Origin: JANQPD01 sp963715655
Lineage (GTDB): Bacteria; Bacteroidota; Bacteroidia; Flavobacteriales; Schleiferiaceae
Direction: 5' to 3'
NCBI GenBank assembly: GCA_963715655.1
Contig: OY970262.1
Coordinates: forward strand, 2,852,001 to 2,916,000
DNA length: 64,000 nucleotides
Positions 23,375 through 33,705 of this stretch are shown one piece after another (the first letter of the stretch is position 1; each line of letters starts with the position of its first letter). Below the pieces are notes generated by a model. The model worked only from the letters and a program-made list of their open reading frames with translations, was not told the origin of the DNA and ran no database searches. The position numbers were made by a program, and so were the translations under genes.

Positions 23375-24001
23375 TTGAGTAAACTAATAACAACGGTATG
23401 CATTGTTGGGCTTTTAATGAGTTTTTCATTAAAAGCGCATCAGCCCGATATATCTTCTACCATGCTGGTAGAACAAGAAAACGGAGACTGGTTATTTCAA
23501 ATAACAGCGCCATTAACCGCCTTTCAACAAGAGGTGTGGTATGTACATGGCAAAGAAAGCTATAGCACTCCAGAAGAGTTTAATGCATTTGTTTTAGAAT
23601 TGGTTAAAAACAACGTTAGCGTTACTTTTAATAAGCAAGAGCCAAGTACCTTAAAAGCAGGTCAAGTTTTTTTAGGACACGAGACAAAGGTGCTGTTTAG
23701 CATTTCTAAAAATAACAACGCACTTCAATTTTTAACTATTAAAAACGCCTCTTTTAAAAACATCCATAAAAGTAAAAGCAGTGTGATTATTTTAAAAAAA
23801 GGTTATGAAAAACATATTTTCACGTTAAGCCAAGACAATCATCATGTGGTTAATCTTAAAGTAAAAGACACTAGTTTTATTGAAGTAGCACCCTCTAGCT
23901 TTATTGAAAAATATGCAATATGGCTTAGCGTTGGTTTGGCAATATTATTGTCCGTTGTGTGGTTTGCTATAAAGCGACAAAAAACTCAGCAAATCGCGTA
24001 A
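23375..24001 (+). CDS. Secreted, membrane-anchored protein of unknown function, next to YHYH protein
   Basis: A 208-residue protein with a signal peptide (MSKLITTVCIVGLLMSFSLKA), a histidine-containing mature start (HQPDISSTML), a beta-rich domain (about 25-175), and a C-terminal transmembrane helix (about 183-201, AIWLSVGLAILLSVVWF) with a basic tail. This predicts a periplasmic domain tethered to the inner membrane. The start is TTG at 23375; the next ATG lies inside the signal. No family is recognised. Its 30-base distance from the YHYH gene suggests a shared job. Confidence 0.6.
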   Translation: MSKLITTVCIVGLLMSFSLKAHQPDISSTMLVEQENGDWLFQITAPLTAFQQEVWYVHGKESYSTPEEFNAFVLELVKNNVSVTFNKQEPSTLKAGQVFLGHETKVLFSISKNNNALQFLTIKNASFKNIHKSKSSVIILKKGYEKHIFTLSQDNHHVVNLKVKDTSFIEVAPSSFIEKYAIWLSVGLAILLSVVWFAIKRQKTQQIA

Positions 24002-24265
24002 ATCAATCCTGATTTTTTTTTCAGCGCAAGCTTGTAAAGCCTCAAGTGCTATTTTATATTCTATAATTTAATGAGCTTAAAAAAAAAACTTATTTCTAAT
24101 AGCATAGCGTATAAGTGGTGCTCAAAAAAGCAATACAAAAGGTGTATAAAAAATATGTTTTCTTAACTGTTCATTTAACAACTTGTAGAAGCAATAAACG
24201 GCACTTACCTTAAACAACCTTGATTTTACAATATATTATATTAGCCGTAACTAAAACTTACGACT

Positions 24266-27200
24266 ATGAGGTTAAATTACTTAGCTCTATTCATTTTATT
24301 GCTGGTTGGCCACACCACCTCAAAAAAATCAGTTGAATTTTTGGAAGAATGCGAGGCATTAAAAGAAAATGAAAAATGGGAGGAATTGTTTTCCCTTGGT
24401 AAATCTAATTTAAACAAGGCCTTAGAGAATAACGATACGTTGGGCGTAACGTTGAGTAGAAAAGCTATTGGCGAGTTTTACCTCGATGCAAACGTATATG
24501 ACTCAGCCACTCATTATCTAGCGCTTGCCGCAGATGGGTTTTCAGAAAACGAATCTTCCCAAATGCAACTAAAACTTGAAACACTACTGGATTTAAGTAC
24601 GGTACATAGGCGTTTTAGAGCCACCAAAAAAGCGGAAGATATATATGCTCAAGTAATAGAATTGAGTAAAAAAAACCTTAACCAACACGCCAAGTACTCC
24701 GTAAAAGCATTAGCCGCTTTAGGCGAAATTACAAGACGAAAAGGCAATAATACATTGGCGAAAAACTACTTAAATTCTGCTATTCAGCAAATTGAAAAAT
24801 ACGAGGTACCCCCCATAGAAGCCTCTTTTGCTTATGAATATTTGAGTCGTATTTATATAGGTAAAAATCAGCCAGACTCTGCCTTAGGCTTTCAGCAAAA
24901 GGCGTTGGCGCTTTTAAAAGATACCACTTCTGCCATTTTAACCCAAAAGGCAATGGTGCTAAACAGTACGTCTTACGCCTATCGTAAAATGGACAATAAC
25001 AAAAAAGCCTTAGAAGCTTTGGAAGCTTCAAAAGATATTTACATAAAAATTAAAGGAGGTAATGACCGAAGCGTGGGTATTGCCCTGCTTAATATGTGTA
25101 ATTTAATGATTGATGATTTAGATTTTAGTTTGGCCGAACCCTACATTAAGCGAAGTTTAGAAATACTTGAGCAAAACCCTAAACGAAATAAAACTTCAAT
25201 TTATAGTGCGAAAATTAATTACGCACAGATACTTCAACACCAAGGAAAATATAAACTAGCCCAGAACATTCTAAACCAAGTACGTTTAGCTGCGCTTACA
25301 GAAGCCACTTCAAAAATGTATGCTTTTAAAGCAGATTATTTTCAAATTCCGCTTTACACACTAACGGGCCAGCTAGATTCTGCACAATACTTTTTAGAAG
25401 AGGGCAAAAGCATTGCAGCACAATTTGATGGCAGAGAAGCGAGTATGTTGTATTACTTAAAAGGTGCGGAAGGCGAACTGTTGTTAAGCCTAAAAAAGTA
25501 TCAAGCGGCTTATGATTTATACGCAGAGGTGTATGCATACGGAAAACAACAAACCAATGGGCAACCAGATCATTTAGCCGCTCAACTGCTAGCTATGGGA
25601 AAGTGTAGCTACTTTTTAGGCGATACTGCTAAAGCAATTTTAGAAACAAAACAAGGACTTACCGAAAGTGGATACAACCTAAGTAAACCTTATGATTATG
25701 AAGAAGTAGTGAGTAAAGAAAAGCCAACGATTGGTCTAAATTTTTTAGCCCAAATTTATTTTGATCAATGGAAATCTACATCTAACAAACGGCTGCTTGA
25801 TTCTATTTCTTTCTATCAAACACAAGCCATAACTGCAATTTTGAATTTACAGAAAAGTGCACGTGAACCCGCTTCTGCGGCAGGCATTGCTCAACTGTTT
25901 AATAGTGTTTTAGACGCTTCTTTATCCCGCTGTTATCACTTACATGAAGCCACGCAAAAAAACGAATTTATAGAAGCTGCCTTTTTAGTGATGGAAGTGC
26001 AAAGAGATTATACTTTAAAGCAAGCCGTAAGAATGGCCAACATTCAAAAGTTTGGTGGAGCGCTAGATAGTTTACTAATGCAGAAGCAAAATTTACAAAC
26101 CGAAGTCAACTTCAAAGAAAAACAACTTCTTACGGAAAAGGTACCCGAAGATTTGAGCATGCAAGAAAGCTTGGTTTTAGCCAATGAGAAAATAGCGAAA
26201 ATTAACCAACGCATAAAAAATGAGTTCCCTAAGTTTTATGAGCTTAATAGCGCTACCCCTATTTTAGAACTAAACACTTTGCAGGGTTTATTAACAGAAA
26301 ATCAGACGTTTGTAGAATATAAAGAAACCGATAAAACGGTTTTTATGCTTAAAGCAGATAACAAAACGGCTCACCTTATAAAAGTAGAAAAACCTGAAAA
26401 CTATCATAACTTGATAAATGGTTTACTGACCCAAAGTAAACAACGCACACCTAATAAAGCGGTATTCACCAAAAACGCTTTTGACCTCTATAATTTACTT
26501 ATAAAGCCGCTAAGCAAAACCAATGAAGAACTGATACTTGTGCCCGATGGACTACTCACGTACGTTCCGTTTGAATTATTAACCACAGAAAATAGCCAAG
26601 ATTATTCTTTTGCTGAAATGCCTTATTTAATTAAAAACAAGCAAATTAGCTATAATTTTTCTGCTACATTATGGCATCAACTTACCGAAACTACAATTGA
26701 AAGCAAAAGACTATTGGCTTTAGCACCAAATTTTGAAGCATTAGATGAGGGTAACGCGTTAGTGGCTACTAGAAATTTTACTCCATTAATTTTTAATCAA
26801 CAAGAAGCTAAAACTATAAGCGAAGCAACCAATGGAGATTTGCTAGAAAATAAAGAAGCATCATGGTATAATTTAAACCAAAAATTGGCTGACTATAGCA
26901 TTTTTCACTTTGCTACACATGCCCTTACTAATGATGAAAATAGTGAATTGAGTTATCTCGCTTTAAGCGAAAAGCAAAAAGAAAATGACATTGATAAACT
27001 GTATGTAAAGGATTTATACTCCCTTAAAATGAATGCAGATTTGGTAGTGTTAAGTGCCTGCGAAACAGGAATTGGAACGCTAAAAAAAGGGGAGGGTATT
27101 GTAAGCATGGGACGTGGATTTACGTATGCAGGTGCAAAAGCGGTAATAACCTCTTTATGGAGCGTAAATGATAAGGCTACGGCTGATATAATGCGTTTGT

Positions 27201-27463
27201 TTTACAAGAATTTAGGCGAAAACATGAGCAAATCTTCAGCCTTGCGAAAAGCTAAACTTGACTATATGCTCAACCAAAAAAATGACGCCTTATCTTCTCC
27301 TTTTTATTGGGCTCCTTTTGTAGTCTATGGCGATGTAACACCCATACAGTTGAAAAATTCGTGGGGTAGTGTTTGGTACTGGTCTATTTTCGGGTTTGCT
27401 TTTAGCGGTGTTGTAGGATTTGTGCTAATCAAAAAAAATAAAGCTACGCCAAGGGCTGCCTAG
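24266..27463 (+). CDS. TPR-CHAT domain protein (caspase-like protease), predicted periplasmic
   Basis: A 1065-residue protein. Residues 1-20 are a hydrophobic export signal. About 50-500 are tetratricopeptide-type helical repeats, then a coiled-coil region (about 590-660). The C-terminal CHAT domain holds the caspase-type dyad: H885 in FHFATHAL and C932 in LSACETGIG, with MGRGFTYAGAKAVITSLWSV after it, the standard CHAT signature. A transmembrane helix at about 1037-1055 (WSIFGFAFSGVVGFVLI) is followed by KKNK, so the protease domain should face the periplasm. It converges on the anti-sigma-like gene with a 39-base overlap. CHAT proteins cleave specific partner proteins; its target is unknown. 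Confidence 0.88.
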   Translation: MRLNYLALFILLLVGHTTSKKSVEFLEECEALKENEKWEELFSLGKSNLNKALENNDTLGVTLSRKAIGEFYLDANVYDSATHYLALAADGFSENESSQMQLKLETLLDLSTVHRRFRATKKAEDIYAQVIELSKKNLNQHAKYSVKALAALGEITRRKGNNTLAKNYLNSAIQQIEKYEVPPIEASFAYEYLSRIYIGKNQPDSALGFQQKALALLKDTTSAILTQKAMVLNSTSYAYRKMDNNKKALEALEASKDIYIKIKGGNDRSVGIALLNMCNLMIDDLDFSLAEPYIKRSLEILEQNPKRNKTSIYSAKINYAQILQHQGKYKLAQNILNQVRLAALTEATSKMYAFKADYFQIPLYTLTGQLDSAQYFLEEGKSIAAQFDGREASMLYYLKGAEGELLLSLKKYQAAYDLYAEVYAYGKQQTNGQPDHLAAQLLAMGKCSYFLGDTAKAILETKQGLTESGYNLSKPYDYEEVVSKEKPTIGLNFLAQIYFDQWKSTSNKRLLDSISFYQTQAITAILNLQKSAREPASAAGIAQLFNSVLDASLSRCYHLHEATQKNEFIEAAFLVMEVQRDYTLKQAVRMANIQKFGGALDSLLMQKQNLQTEVNFKEKQLLTEKVPEDLSMQESLVLANEKIAKINQRIKNEFPKFYELNSATPILELNTLQGLLTENQTFVEYKETDKTVFMLKADNKTAHLIKVEKPENYHNLINGLLTQSKQRTPNKAVFTKNAFDLYNLLIKPLSKTNEELILVPDGLLTYVPFELLTTENSQDYSFAEMPYLIKNKQISYNFSATLWHQLTETTIESKRLLALAPNFEALDEGNALVATRNFTPLIFNQQEAKTISEATNGDLLENKEASWYNLNQKLADYSIFHFATHALTNDENSELSYLALSEKQKENDIDKLYVKDLYSLKMNADLVVLSACETGIGTLKKGEGIVSMGRGFTYAGAKAVITSLWSVNDKATADIMRLFYKNLGENMSKSSALRKAKLDYMLNQKNDALSSPFYWAPFVVYGDVTPIQLKNSWGSVWYWSIFGFAFSGVVGFVLIKKNKATPRAA

Positions 27464-28171
27464 CTTTTTAAGCAATGCTTTGGCAGATGTTTGATAAGGT
27501 GAGCTAGTGTCTTCCGCCAGTTTATTTAAAATCACTCTTGATTCTTCTATTTTTTGCTGTTTTAAAAACGCCAAGGCAAGCATATACTTCGCTTCATCTT
27601 TAGCTATTTCCTTACTATTTTCAAGAGATTTAAAAGAAGTAGCGGCCAAATTCAATTGGTTGGTTTTAAAAAAAGCGTATCCCAAAAGCAACTCGCTTTG
27701 CTCGGTTGAAACCGATTTATTTTGTTGAAGAAGTTCTATTGCCTGCAAATAATCTTCAGCTATAAAATATTGATAAGCTTCTTGTATTTGCGCTGCATCA
27801 GTTGATTGACCGCGTGCTGCGCTTAAATTTGGTGTGCTGTAAAAATCATTAGTCAGTGCTGTATTAGAAAAATTTTGGTGTGCATACCAAACGGAAGAAA
27901 CACCCAAAAGTATAACAATGCTAGCGGCTATGCTTAAAAACGATGTGTAGCTCGGTTTTTTCTCCACTTCAGGTTTTTCTAACTTTTGCAAGCGTGCTTT
28001 AAGCGTTGATTTTTCTTGATGCGCTAATGCCTTGCTTACATCTAAATGCCACAGGTAGCTTTCTTTAAACGCTTTGTCCGAGAGTTTTTCTTCAAATGCA
28101 AACTGCTCTTCCGCGCTAAGCGTACCCTGCAACTTTTTATCTATAAGTATGTGTGTAGAATTAGTTTCCAT
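27425..28171 (-). CDS. Anti-sigma-like membrane protein with periplasmic TPR domain
   Basis: A 248-residue protein. The cytoplasmic N-terminal 75 residues are helical and charged (LSAEEQFAFEEKLSDKAF), in the position of an anti-sigma domain but without a zinc-finger motif. One transmembrane helix covers about 76-96 (FLSIAASIVILLGVSSVW). The outer part (about 115-240) is tetratricopeptide-like: EAYQYFIAEDYLQAIELL and LALAFLKQQKIEESRVIL. It follows the sigma factor gene with a single base between them. The likely role is to hold the sigma factor inactive until a periplasmic signal; this is inferred from position and topology. Its last 39 bases overlap the end of the CHAT gene on the other strand. 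Confidence 0.7.
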   Translation of the reverse strand: METNSTHILIDKKLQGTLSAEEQFAFEEKLSDKAFKESYLWHLDVSKALAHQEKSTLKARLQKLEKPEVEKKPSYTSFLSIAASIVILLGVSSVWYAHQNFSNTALTNDFYSTPNLSAARGQSTDAAQIQEAYQYFIAEDYLQAIELLQQNKSVSTEQSELLLGYAFFKTNQLNLAATSFKSLENSKEIAKDEAKYMLALAFLKQQKIEESRVILNKLAEDTSSPYQTSAKALLKKLGSPWRSFIFFD

Positions 28172-28172
28172 A

Positions 28173-28730
28173 CTATCCTTTACTTGTAATCAATTTTGTT
28201 TGTAAAGCTTTTATACATCTGCTTTTGTGCGCTTTTACAGTATTTTCATTAGCATAATTCATGTGCTGCATAATCTCTTTAATGCTCATTTTATTATAGT
28301 AGAAATACGTTAATACTAAGCGACATTTTTCGCCTAGCTTTTTTATTTGCTCCACCATAGCCAATTGTTGCGCATTAAGTTTTTCCTCTTCTGCAAGATT
28401 AAATTGTACACTTTCTTCTTCTTTGGTAAGGATATCACTAAACACCAAACGGCTATTTTTTTTCAATTTGGTAAGCATCATATTTTTACCAACGGCAAAC
28501 AAATACGTTTTGGCCGAGCAACTTTGGGCATTCACTTTTTGTGCTTTTACATTTTCGTATAGCACCAAAATAGCGTCTTGATATACATCCAATACATCTT
28601 GCTCTGGCAAACTATAGCGTTTTGCAAAAGCCAAAAATTCAGCTCTGCATTTCACGTATAGCTCTTCTGCCGCAGCAAAACCTTGATCTTCTATTTGCTC
28701 TACCCAAGTAATAGTAGCGCTTACGCTCAT
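28173..28730 (-). CDS. ECF-type RNA polymerase sigma factor
   Basis: A 185-residue sigma-70 family protein of ECF size. Region 2 is visible in EQDVLDVYQDAILVLYENV and AKTYLFAVGKNMMLTKLKK; region 4 in CRLVLTYFYYNKMSIKEIMQ and NENTVKAHKSRCIKAL, the helix-turn-helix that reads the -35 element. It is the first gene of a two-gene unit with the anti-sigma-like protein. Its start is 130 bases from the divergent TANFOR operon, so that region may carry the promoters it controls. The targets are inferred, not shown. Confidence 0.87.
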   Translation of the reverse strand: MSVSATITWVEQIEDQGFAAAEELYVKCRAEFLAFAKRYSLPEQDVLDVYQDAILVLYENVKAQKVNAQSCSAKTYLFAVGKNMMLTKLKKNSRLVFSDILTKEEESVQFNLAEEEKLNAQQLAMVEQIKKLGEKCRLVLTYFYYNKMSIKEIMQHMNYANENTVKAHKSRCIKALQTKLITSKG

Positions 28731-28860
28731 TAGTATAAAAAGTGAAAAAAGATTAACATCGAAAGGGCTAAAATTATGGTTTTTGGGTTGACCTGCCTAT
28801 TCGTAAAACTTTTTATGTTAACCTATTTGTAACTTTTATACAAAGTGGAAATGATTTCGC

Positions 28861-31800
28861 ATGAACCATCTTTTCCGCATTTTTCTATTTCTAGTCTTTA
28901 GCGCTCCACTTACATTATTTGCGCAAGCACCAGCTGTGCAAATTCAATTGAGCCTTCCTAATAACCCAACACCAACCACCACCCAGGACGTTTTAGACCA
29001 GCTAGACAAGCCAGTAGTTTTTGTTACCAATACTAGCTTAACCACTCAAGACATTATGTTTTACGCTAAGTTTCAATTGAATGGAGCAGATTTTTTAATC
29101 ATTGATCCGTTTGCACGCAAGCCTACACAACCTTTATCTCTTCAGCCCGGTGAGTCGCGCAGCTTGAGTTTAACGCAGTTTACCTCATTTTTTGGAGACT
29201 ATACAGTGGACGATATAAAACTTGGAAATCTTAATCTTACAGATTTTCTTCAAAATCAGTTTTTACCAGAAGGCGCTTATAGTATTTGCGTACAAGCCTT
29301 TGATTTTAACACTAGCCTACCGCTTTCTGGAGCTGCGCCCATGGGCTGCGGAAACCTTTTTGTGTACACACCAGATCCACCCATAATAACAACCCCTTAT
29401 GATGGGATGCAAGTAAACCTATTAAGCGGAATACAAAACCTCAACATTAATTGGTTGCCCGTAAATATGCCGGGGCAAAAGGTTACGTATAATTTAAAAA
29501 TGGTAAAAGTGCCCGTAGGCGTAAATCCTTTTGATGCCATTGAATCTGACGCTTTTATATGGCTTGAAAGAACCGGATTGAACACTAATTTTTTTCTGTA
29601 TGACAATACCCAACCCCTACTTGACCCCGAAACGCAATATGCCATACAAATAACGGCAAAGCCTCAGTTTGCTTCTACCGTTTTAAAGAATGATGGCAAG
29701 AGTGATATCGTAACCATAAACACCTTAAAGACTTCATTTCTAGCGCCTACGCTGATATCCCCCATCAACAGAGGGAGCTTTTCGTATCAAAATAAAGGTA
29801 CGTATACCTTTAACTGGCAAAATTTAGACGCACTACCCGCTCAAACAAAATACACCCTACAAGTAGCCGAAGTTTTAACCGGACAAACGGCTAACCAAGC
29901 ACTTGCTACAAATACGCCTATTGTAAATAGAACCAATATTATGGGTACTATGTATGCACATACTGGTAAAACCAACCCGCTATTACCTGGCAAAACCTAC
30001 GCGGCAAGAGTAAAGGCGTATGACCCATTTAATCAGGCTGAATTTGCCAATAACGGATGGAGCCAACCACATACGTTTATTGTTGCGTACCCCACTTTAG
30101 AAGCTCCTATATTAACGGAACCTACCAAGCAATTGGTAGTAAGCTACCCCATGGATTACGAGTTTAACTGGACGCATGATTTACCTGTACCCATTGCGAA
30201 TATGCGCTATAAACTAATGCTGTATAAAAACCCTGCAAGCACCAAAAAAAGCGCCTTAAAAAGACTAGCGCCAGACTATACTAAGACAGATATTTCTGAA
30301 ACTAACGTTAAAATTTCGGGCTCCGATTATTATTTTTCTCCAAACGAAACATACGTTATCCGCTTGGAAGCATATGGCTCTAAAACCAATTTTACGTTTG
30401 AAGATGAAGGCCTAAGTAATACCATAACACTTACTACTACCGGCACAAACACCACTTTTGCATGCAACGGCACTTGTAGCATTTCCGAACCAAAGGGAAG
30501 AGCACGCACATCGTTTACCAATAATGCGGTTGTAAAAATTGGCCAGTTTGATGTGTTGCTAAAGGCAATTACCCTTAACGGTGATGCGTACAACGGTGAC
30601 GCGGAAATAGTGCCCAACAGCTTTTTTAATTCGCCCATTGCCGTAACCCTTTACGATGTAAAATTTAACGCGAGCGGCCAAGCCATTGAAGGCTATGCAA
30701 AAGCAAAAATTAGTGCCAACGCAAATATTCCAAGTAATTGGAAAGGAGAAGAATCTGCAATGACTTTGTTTGGAGATGCCGGTGAAACGGCAACAAGATT
30801 TAATGACTATGGCAATAGTTTAGAAGCAGTTGGAGCAACCGCACAGTCGCTTCCGCTAGATTTTGGAGGTGTATATATTACCAACTTACGGTTAACGCCA
30901 ACCAGTGCAGAAAGCAACTTGGTTAATTTTTACGAAATACCCAATATGCTTACAGGGAACAACCAAACGTTAGTTTTTGGTAAAAAAAATGTGTGTATTT
31001 CTCCTGGTGGCCCAGCTATTTCAGCCAGCAACGCCTATTTAAGTTTATTGCGCACAGCCACTATTAACGAAAACGAAAAGTATAACCTTACGCTACAGCA
31101 CAATTTACCGCAAGCCCCAAAAGGCGGCACAGTGCGCTATTTTAGTTGCGATGGTGCGGAAGATATACAAGCAGTAGGCTACGTAAGTTTAAAAGATGAT
31201 GCCTTAGAAAAAAACGGTGTTAACTTTAACCAAGTAGCGCTAAACGCCCGCTTTGTTACCACATTTAGTAACTGGCTAAACTGGATGGCCGATGTACAAT
31301 TTATAACCAACGTAAATGAATTTAATGCCGCTGGTGCAGCACCTCTTTTCAACCATAAAAAATTAAGTTCTTACAAATTTGAGGCGGTAAAAGCCATTTT
31401 TGACCACAGTTTTTCTCAAAATCCAGCTGGCTACAGTGCAGGTACTTCTGTAGCAACTGCATCTAGCCAAAGTATAAAAAACTTAAGCCAACAGAATAAC
31501 TCGCCAAAGGGCAATGCAGTAAACCTAAACAATACTATAAACACCAATTTGGGCGTGAACACCAATGCAAACACGCCTCGGGTAAGTAATGAAAACTTGT
31601 GGCAAGGTGTTTATTTTGAGCAACTTAATTTACTAGTACCCGAGTATATATCCCCACAAGGGCAAAACACTGCTTCCAAAATACGCTTAAGCAACTTTGC
31701 TTATGATTACACTGGTTTTAATGGGCAAATAGACCAAGAATTAAGCGAAATAGACAGGGTGTACAGCAATATTGAAGATTGGGCATTTACCTTAAAAAAG

Positions 31801-33684
31801 GTGGAGCTAAGCATATCTGGCAACACCGTTGACGCATCTAACTTGGGTGGTGAACTTTACATTCCACTTTTTCAAGATTATATAGATGTAAATTTTGAGT
31901 ACGATTGGGACGGCAGCCAAACCACCGTGCTGCTTACTTATAATGGGCTTAATAATCAACAAAAGCGACTGACTGCTCTTTACGCTGACTTTTACGTGGG
32001 TGCAAATACGCGTATAGAACAAAGCTTGAGTGCAGACAAACAACACATGTTTATTAAACTGCGCTTAGCGGGTATTTTAAACTTTGATGAAAACATTAGT
32101 ATTATTGGCAATAATGCACTGAATAACATAGTAGTAAACAATTTAACCTACAATAATTACGGAGTTAGTCGCAATGAAAATCAAGCTAATTTCTTTGATA
32201 ACGGTGCCTATTTCACCATTTACGGCACACAAAAAATTGCGGGATATGAAGCTAACATAACGCGTATTTCTTTGCAAAACACCAATGATTTAGATATGAA
32301 CGGCATTGGTGCAATTTTTAAAATTGAATACGATTTTGAGCTTGATGCGCTTTTGGGTGCTGGAATTCAAGCACACTCCGCTTTGAGTATTGGTATGTTG
32401 CCAGAGGGTAGCCCAATTACACGTTTTACGAGTTATTCACCTAGAATAGAGTCTTTTCCGCTAAACAATGTGCAAATAGGCGGCACTACGGTAAATGGAA
32501 CTATGGAATATGAGGTAACCTCAGCACACGTAGGCTTTAGCGGAAATTTCACTAGCAATTTAATGGGCGCTTCGGTTGATTTGGTGGGCAAAGCCGGAAA
32601 TTATAAAGGAACCAAATATTGGGGCTTTACAGCCGATTTCACCTCATCCGTACCTATCCCCATTTTTGCCGGACTAAGCTGCCAAGCCATTGGTGGTGCT
32701 ATGTATTACAACATGACAAAAGCTGCGCAAATTCCGCGTGGCGGGTCTATAAACAATTTAGCCTTTTTCCCACCAACCGAGGCAAACTACCGTACCATAA
32801 ACACCTTTGGTTTTGCTTTTGGCACTACGCTTATGGCCAGCCAAGGTTCTTTATTTAACGGTAGGTTTTTAATGGAAGTAGATTTGGCCAACAGCGCTTT
32901 AAACAATGTGCGCTTTAGCGGAAAAGCCCACTTTTATGATGATAATTACGACCCTACTTATTGGCTCAGCAACACTGAACCTACGCCCGGGGCGGCCTTT
33001 AAACTGAATGGTGAAATAAACCTAAACTGGCCTAGAAAAACCTTTTCTGGTCAATTTGGGTACAACACAAACTTGCACAATGGCGTATTAACTGGAACGG
33101 GTAACGACAACATTGCCTTTTACTTTAGCCCGAGCAATTGGTATTTGAATTTTGGTGAAAGAAGTGCGCCAGTAGGGGTAACTTTAAATTTAGGCGTATT
33201 TACACAAACCAGCCTTTCTTACTATCAAGCCAGTGGAAACTTTAGCAGTTTATCTTCTAGCCTACAGCGTATAGAATTTGGTGTAAAAACCAGATGGACC
33301 GGCTCTACCCCAAGCATTTGGGTGCCCGTAACCAGAAGAGACAGAGCAAGAATAAATGGATCTGTAGAGATTGATGTAAACGGAGGTTTTGGTATTGGTA
33401 CAACCCAATGCAGCAACCATGATCCTAATGATTTTATGGCTTATTTAAGTGCAGGCATTTCCACCTCACTGAGCTTACAGTATAAAGAAAGTTGCAGGAG
33501 CTGGGTGTTTTTCTTTAATGAAAAGCACTGTGGTAAATATCACTCAAAAGGCAGTATTGGCACCAGCGTAAATGCCGATTTGTATGCACCCTCACCTTCT
33601 GGTTTAAGGCTAGGTTTTAGCATGAGGATTCCGGGTATCTGCACTATCAATCCGGGCTTAACCCTAGGCGAATCTTGCGAATAA
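28861..33684 (+). CDS. Giant TANFOR-domain surface protein
   Basis: A 1607-residue secreted protein with a signal peptide (MNHLFRIFLFLVFSAPLTLFAQ). The first 170 residues follow the TANFOR pattern of Bacteroidota cell-surface proteins: QIQLSLPNNPTPTT, LPEGAYSICVQAFDF, then GCGNLFVYTPDPP. Several fibronectin-like beta modules follow (about 180-540), each with TYNL or TYTLQVAEV-type strands. A long beta-rich middle and a C-terminal domain with paired cysteines (CSNHDPND, ESCRSWVFFFNEKHCG, CTINPGLTLGESCE) complete it. No T9SS sorting box is seen. It heads a three-gene unit with the Fn3 protein (21-base gap) and the barrel protein, and diverges from the sigma factor gene. Confidence 0.83.
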   Translation: MNHLFRIFLFLVFSAPLTLFAQAPAVQIQLSLPNNPTPTTTQDVLDQLDKPVVFVTNTSLTTQDIMFYAKFQLNGADFLIIDPFARKPTQPLSLQPGESRSLSLTQFTSFFGDYTVDDIKLGNLNLTDFLQNQFLPEGAYSICVQAFDFNTSLPLSGAAPMGCGNLFVYTPDPPIITTPYDGMQVNLLSGIQNLNINWLPVNMPGQKVTYNLKMVKVPVGVNPFDAIESDAFIWLERTGLNTNFFLYDNTQPLLDPETQYAIQITAKPQFASTVLKNDGKSDIVTINTLKTSFLAPTLISPINRGSFSYQNKGTYTFNWQNLDALPAQTKYTLQVAEVLTGQTANQALATNTPIVNRTNIMGTMYAHTGKTNPLLPGKTYAARVKAYDPFNQAEFANNGWSQPHTFIVAYPTLEAPILTEPTKQLVVSYPMDYEFNWTHDLPVPIANMRYKLMLYKNPASTKKSALKRLAPDYTKTDISETNVKISGSDYYFSPNETYVIRLEAYGSKTNFTFEDEGLSNTITLTTTGTNTTFACNGTCSISEPKGRARTSFTNNAVVKIGQFDVLLKAITLNGDAYNGDAEIVPNSFFNSPIAVTLYDVKFNASGQAIEGYAKAKISANANIPSNWKGEESAMTLFGDAGETATRFNDYGNSLEAVGATAQSLPLDFGGVYITNLRLTPTSAESNLVNFYEIPNMLTGNNQTLVFGKKNVCISPGGPAISASNAYLSLLRTATINENEKYNLTLQHNLPQAPKGGTVRYFSCDGAEDIQAVGYVSLKDDALEKNGVNFNQVALNARFVTTFSNWLNWMADVQFITNVNEFNAAGAAPLFNHKKLSSYKFEAVKAIFDHSFSQNPAGYSAGTSVATASSQSIKNLSQQNNSPKGNAVNLNNTINTNLGVNTNANTPRVSNENLWQGVYFEQLNLLVPEYISPQGQNTASKIRLSNFAYDYTGFNGQIDQELSEIDRVYSNIEDWAFTLKKVELSISGNTVDASNLGGELYIPLFQDYIDVNFEYDWDGSQTTVLLTYNGLNNQQKRLTALYADFYVGANTRIEQSLSADKQHMFIKLRLAGILNFDENISIIGNNALNNIVVNNLTYNNYGVSRNENQANFFDNGAYFTIYGTQKIAGYEANITRISLQNTNDLDMNGIGAIFKIEYDFELDALLGAGIQAHSALSIGMLPEGSPITRFTSYSPRIESFPLNNVQIGGTTVNGTMEYEVTSAHVGFSGNFTSNLMGASVDLVGKAGNYKGTKYWGFTADFTSSVPIPIFAGLSCQAIGGAMYYNMTKAAQIPRGGSINNLAFFPPTEANYRTINTFGFAFGTTLMASQGSLFNGRFLMEVDLANSALNNVRFSGKAHFYDDNYDPTYWLSNTEPTPGAAFKLNGEINLNWPRKTFSGQFGYNTNLHNGVLTGTGNDNIAFYFSPSNWYLNFGERSAPVGVTLNLGVFTQTSLSYYQASGNFSSLSSSLQRIEFGVKTRWTGSTPSIWVPVTRRDRARINGSVEIDVNGGFGIGTTQCSNHDPNDFMAYLSAGISTSLSLQYKESCRSWVFFFNEKHCGKYHSKGSIGTSVNADLYAPSPSGLRLGFSMRIPGICTINPGLTLGESCE

Positions 33685-33705
33685 ACCTCCATCATTAAAA
33701 TTATT

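Noticed and set aside
30330..30638. Minus-strand frame of 102 codons inside the TANFOR gene
   Set aside because: Shadow frame without start context or domain; the 1607-residue plus-strand gene covers it.
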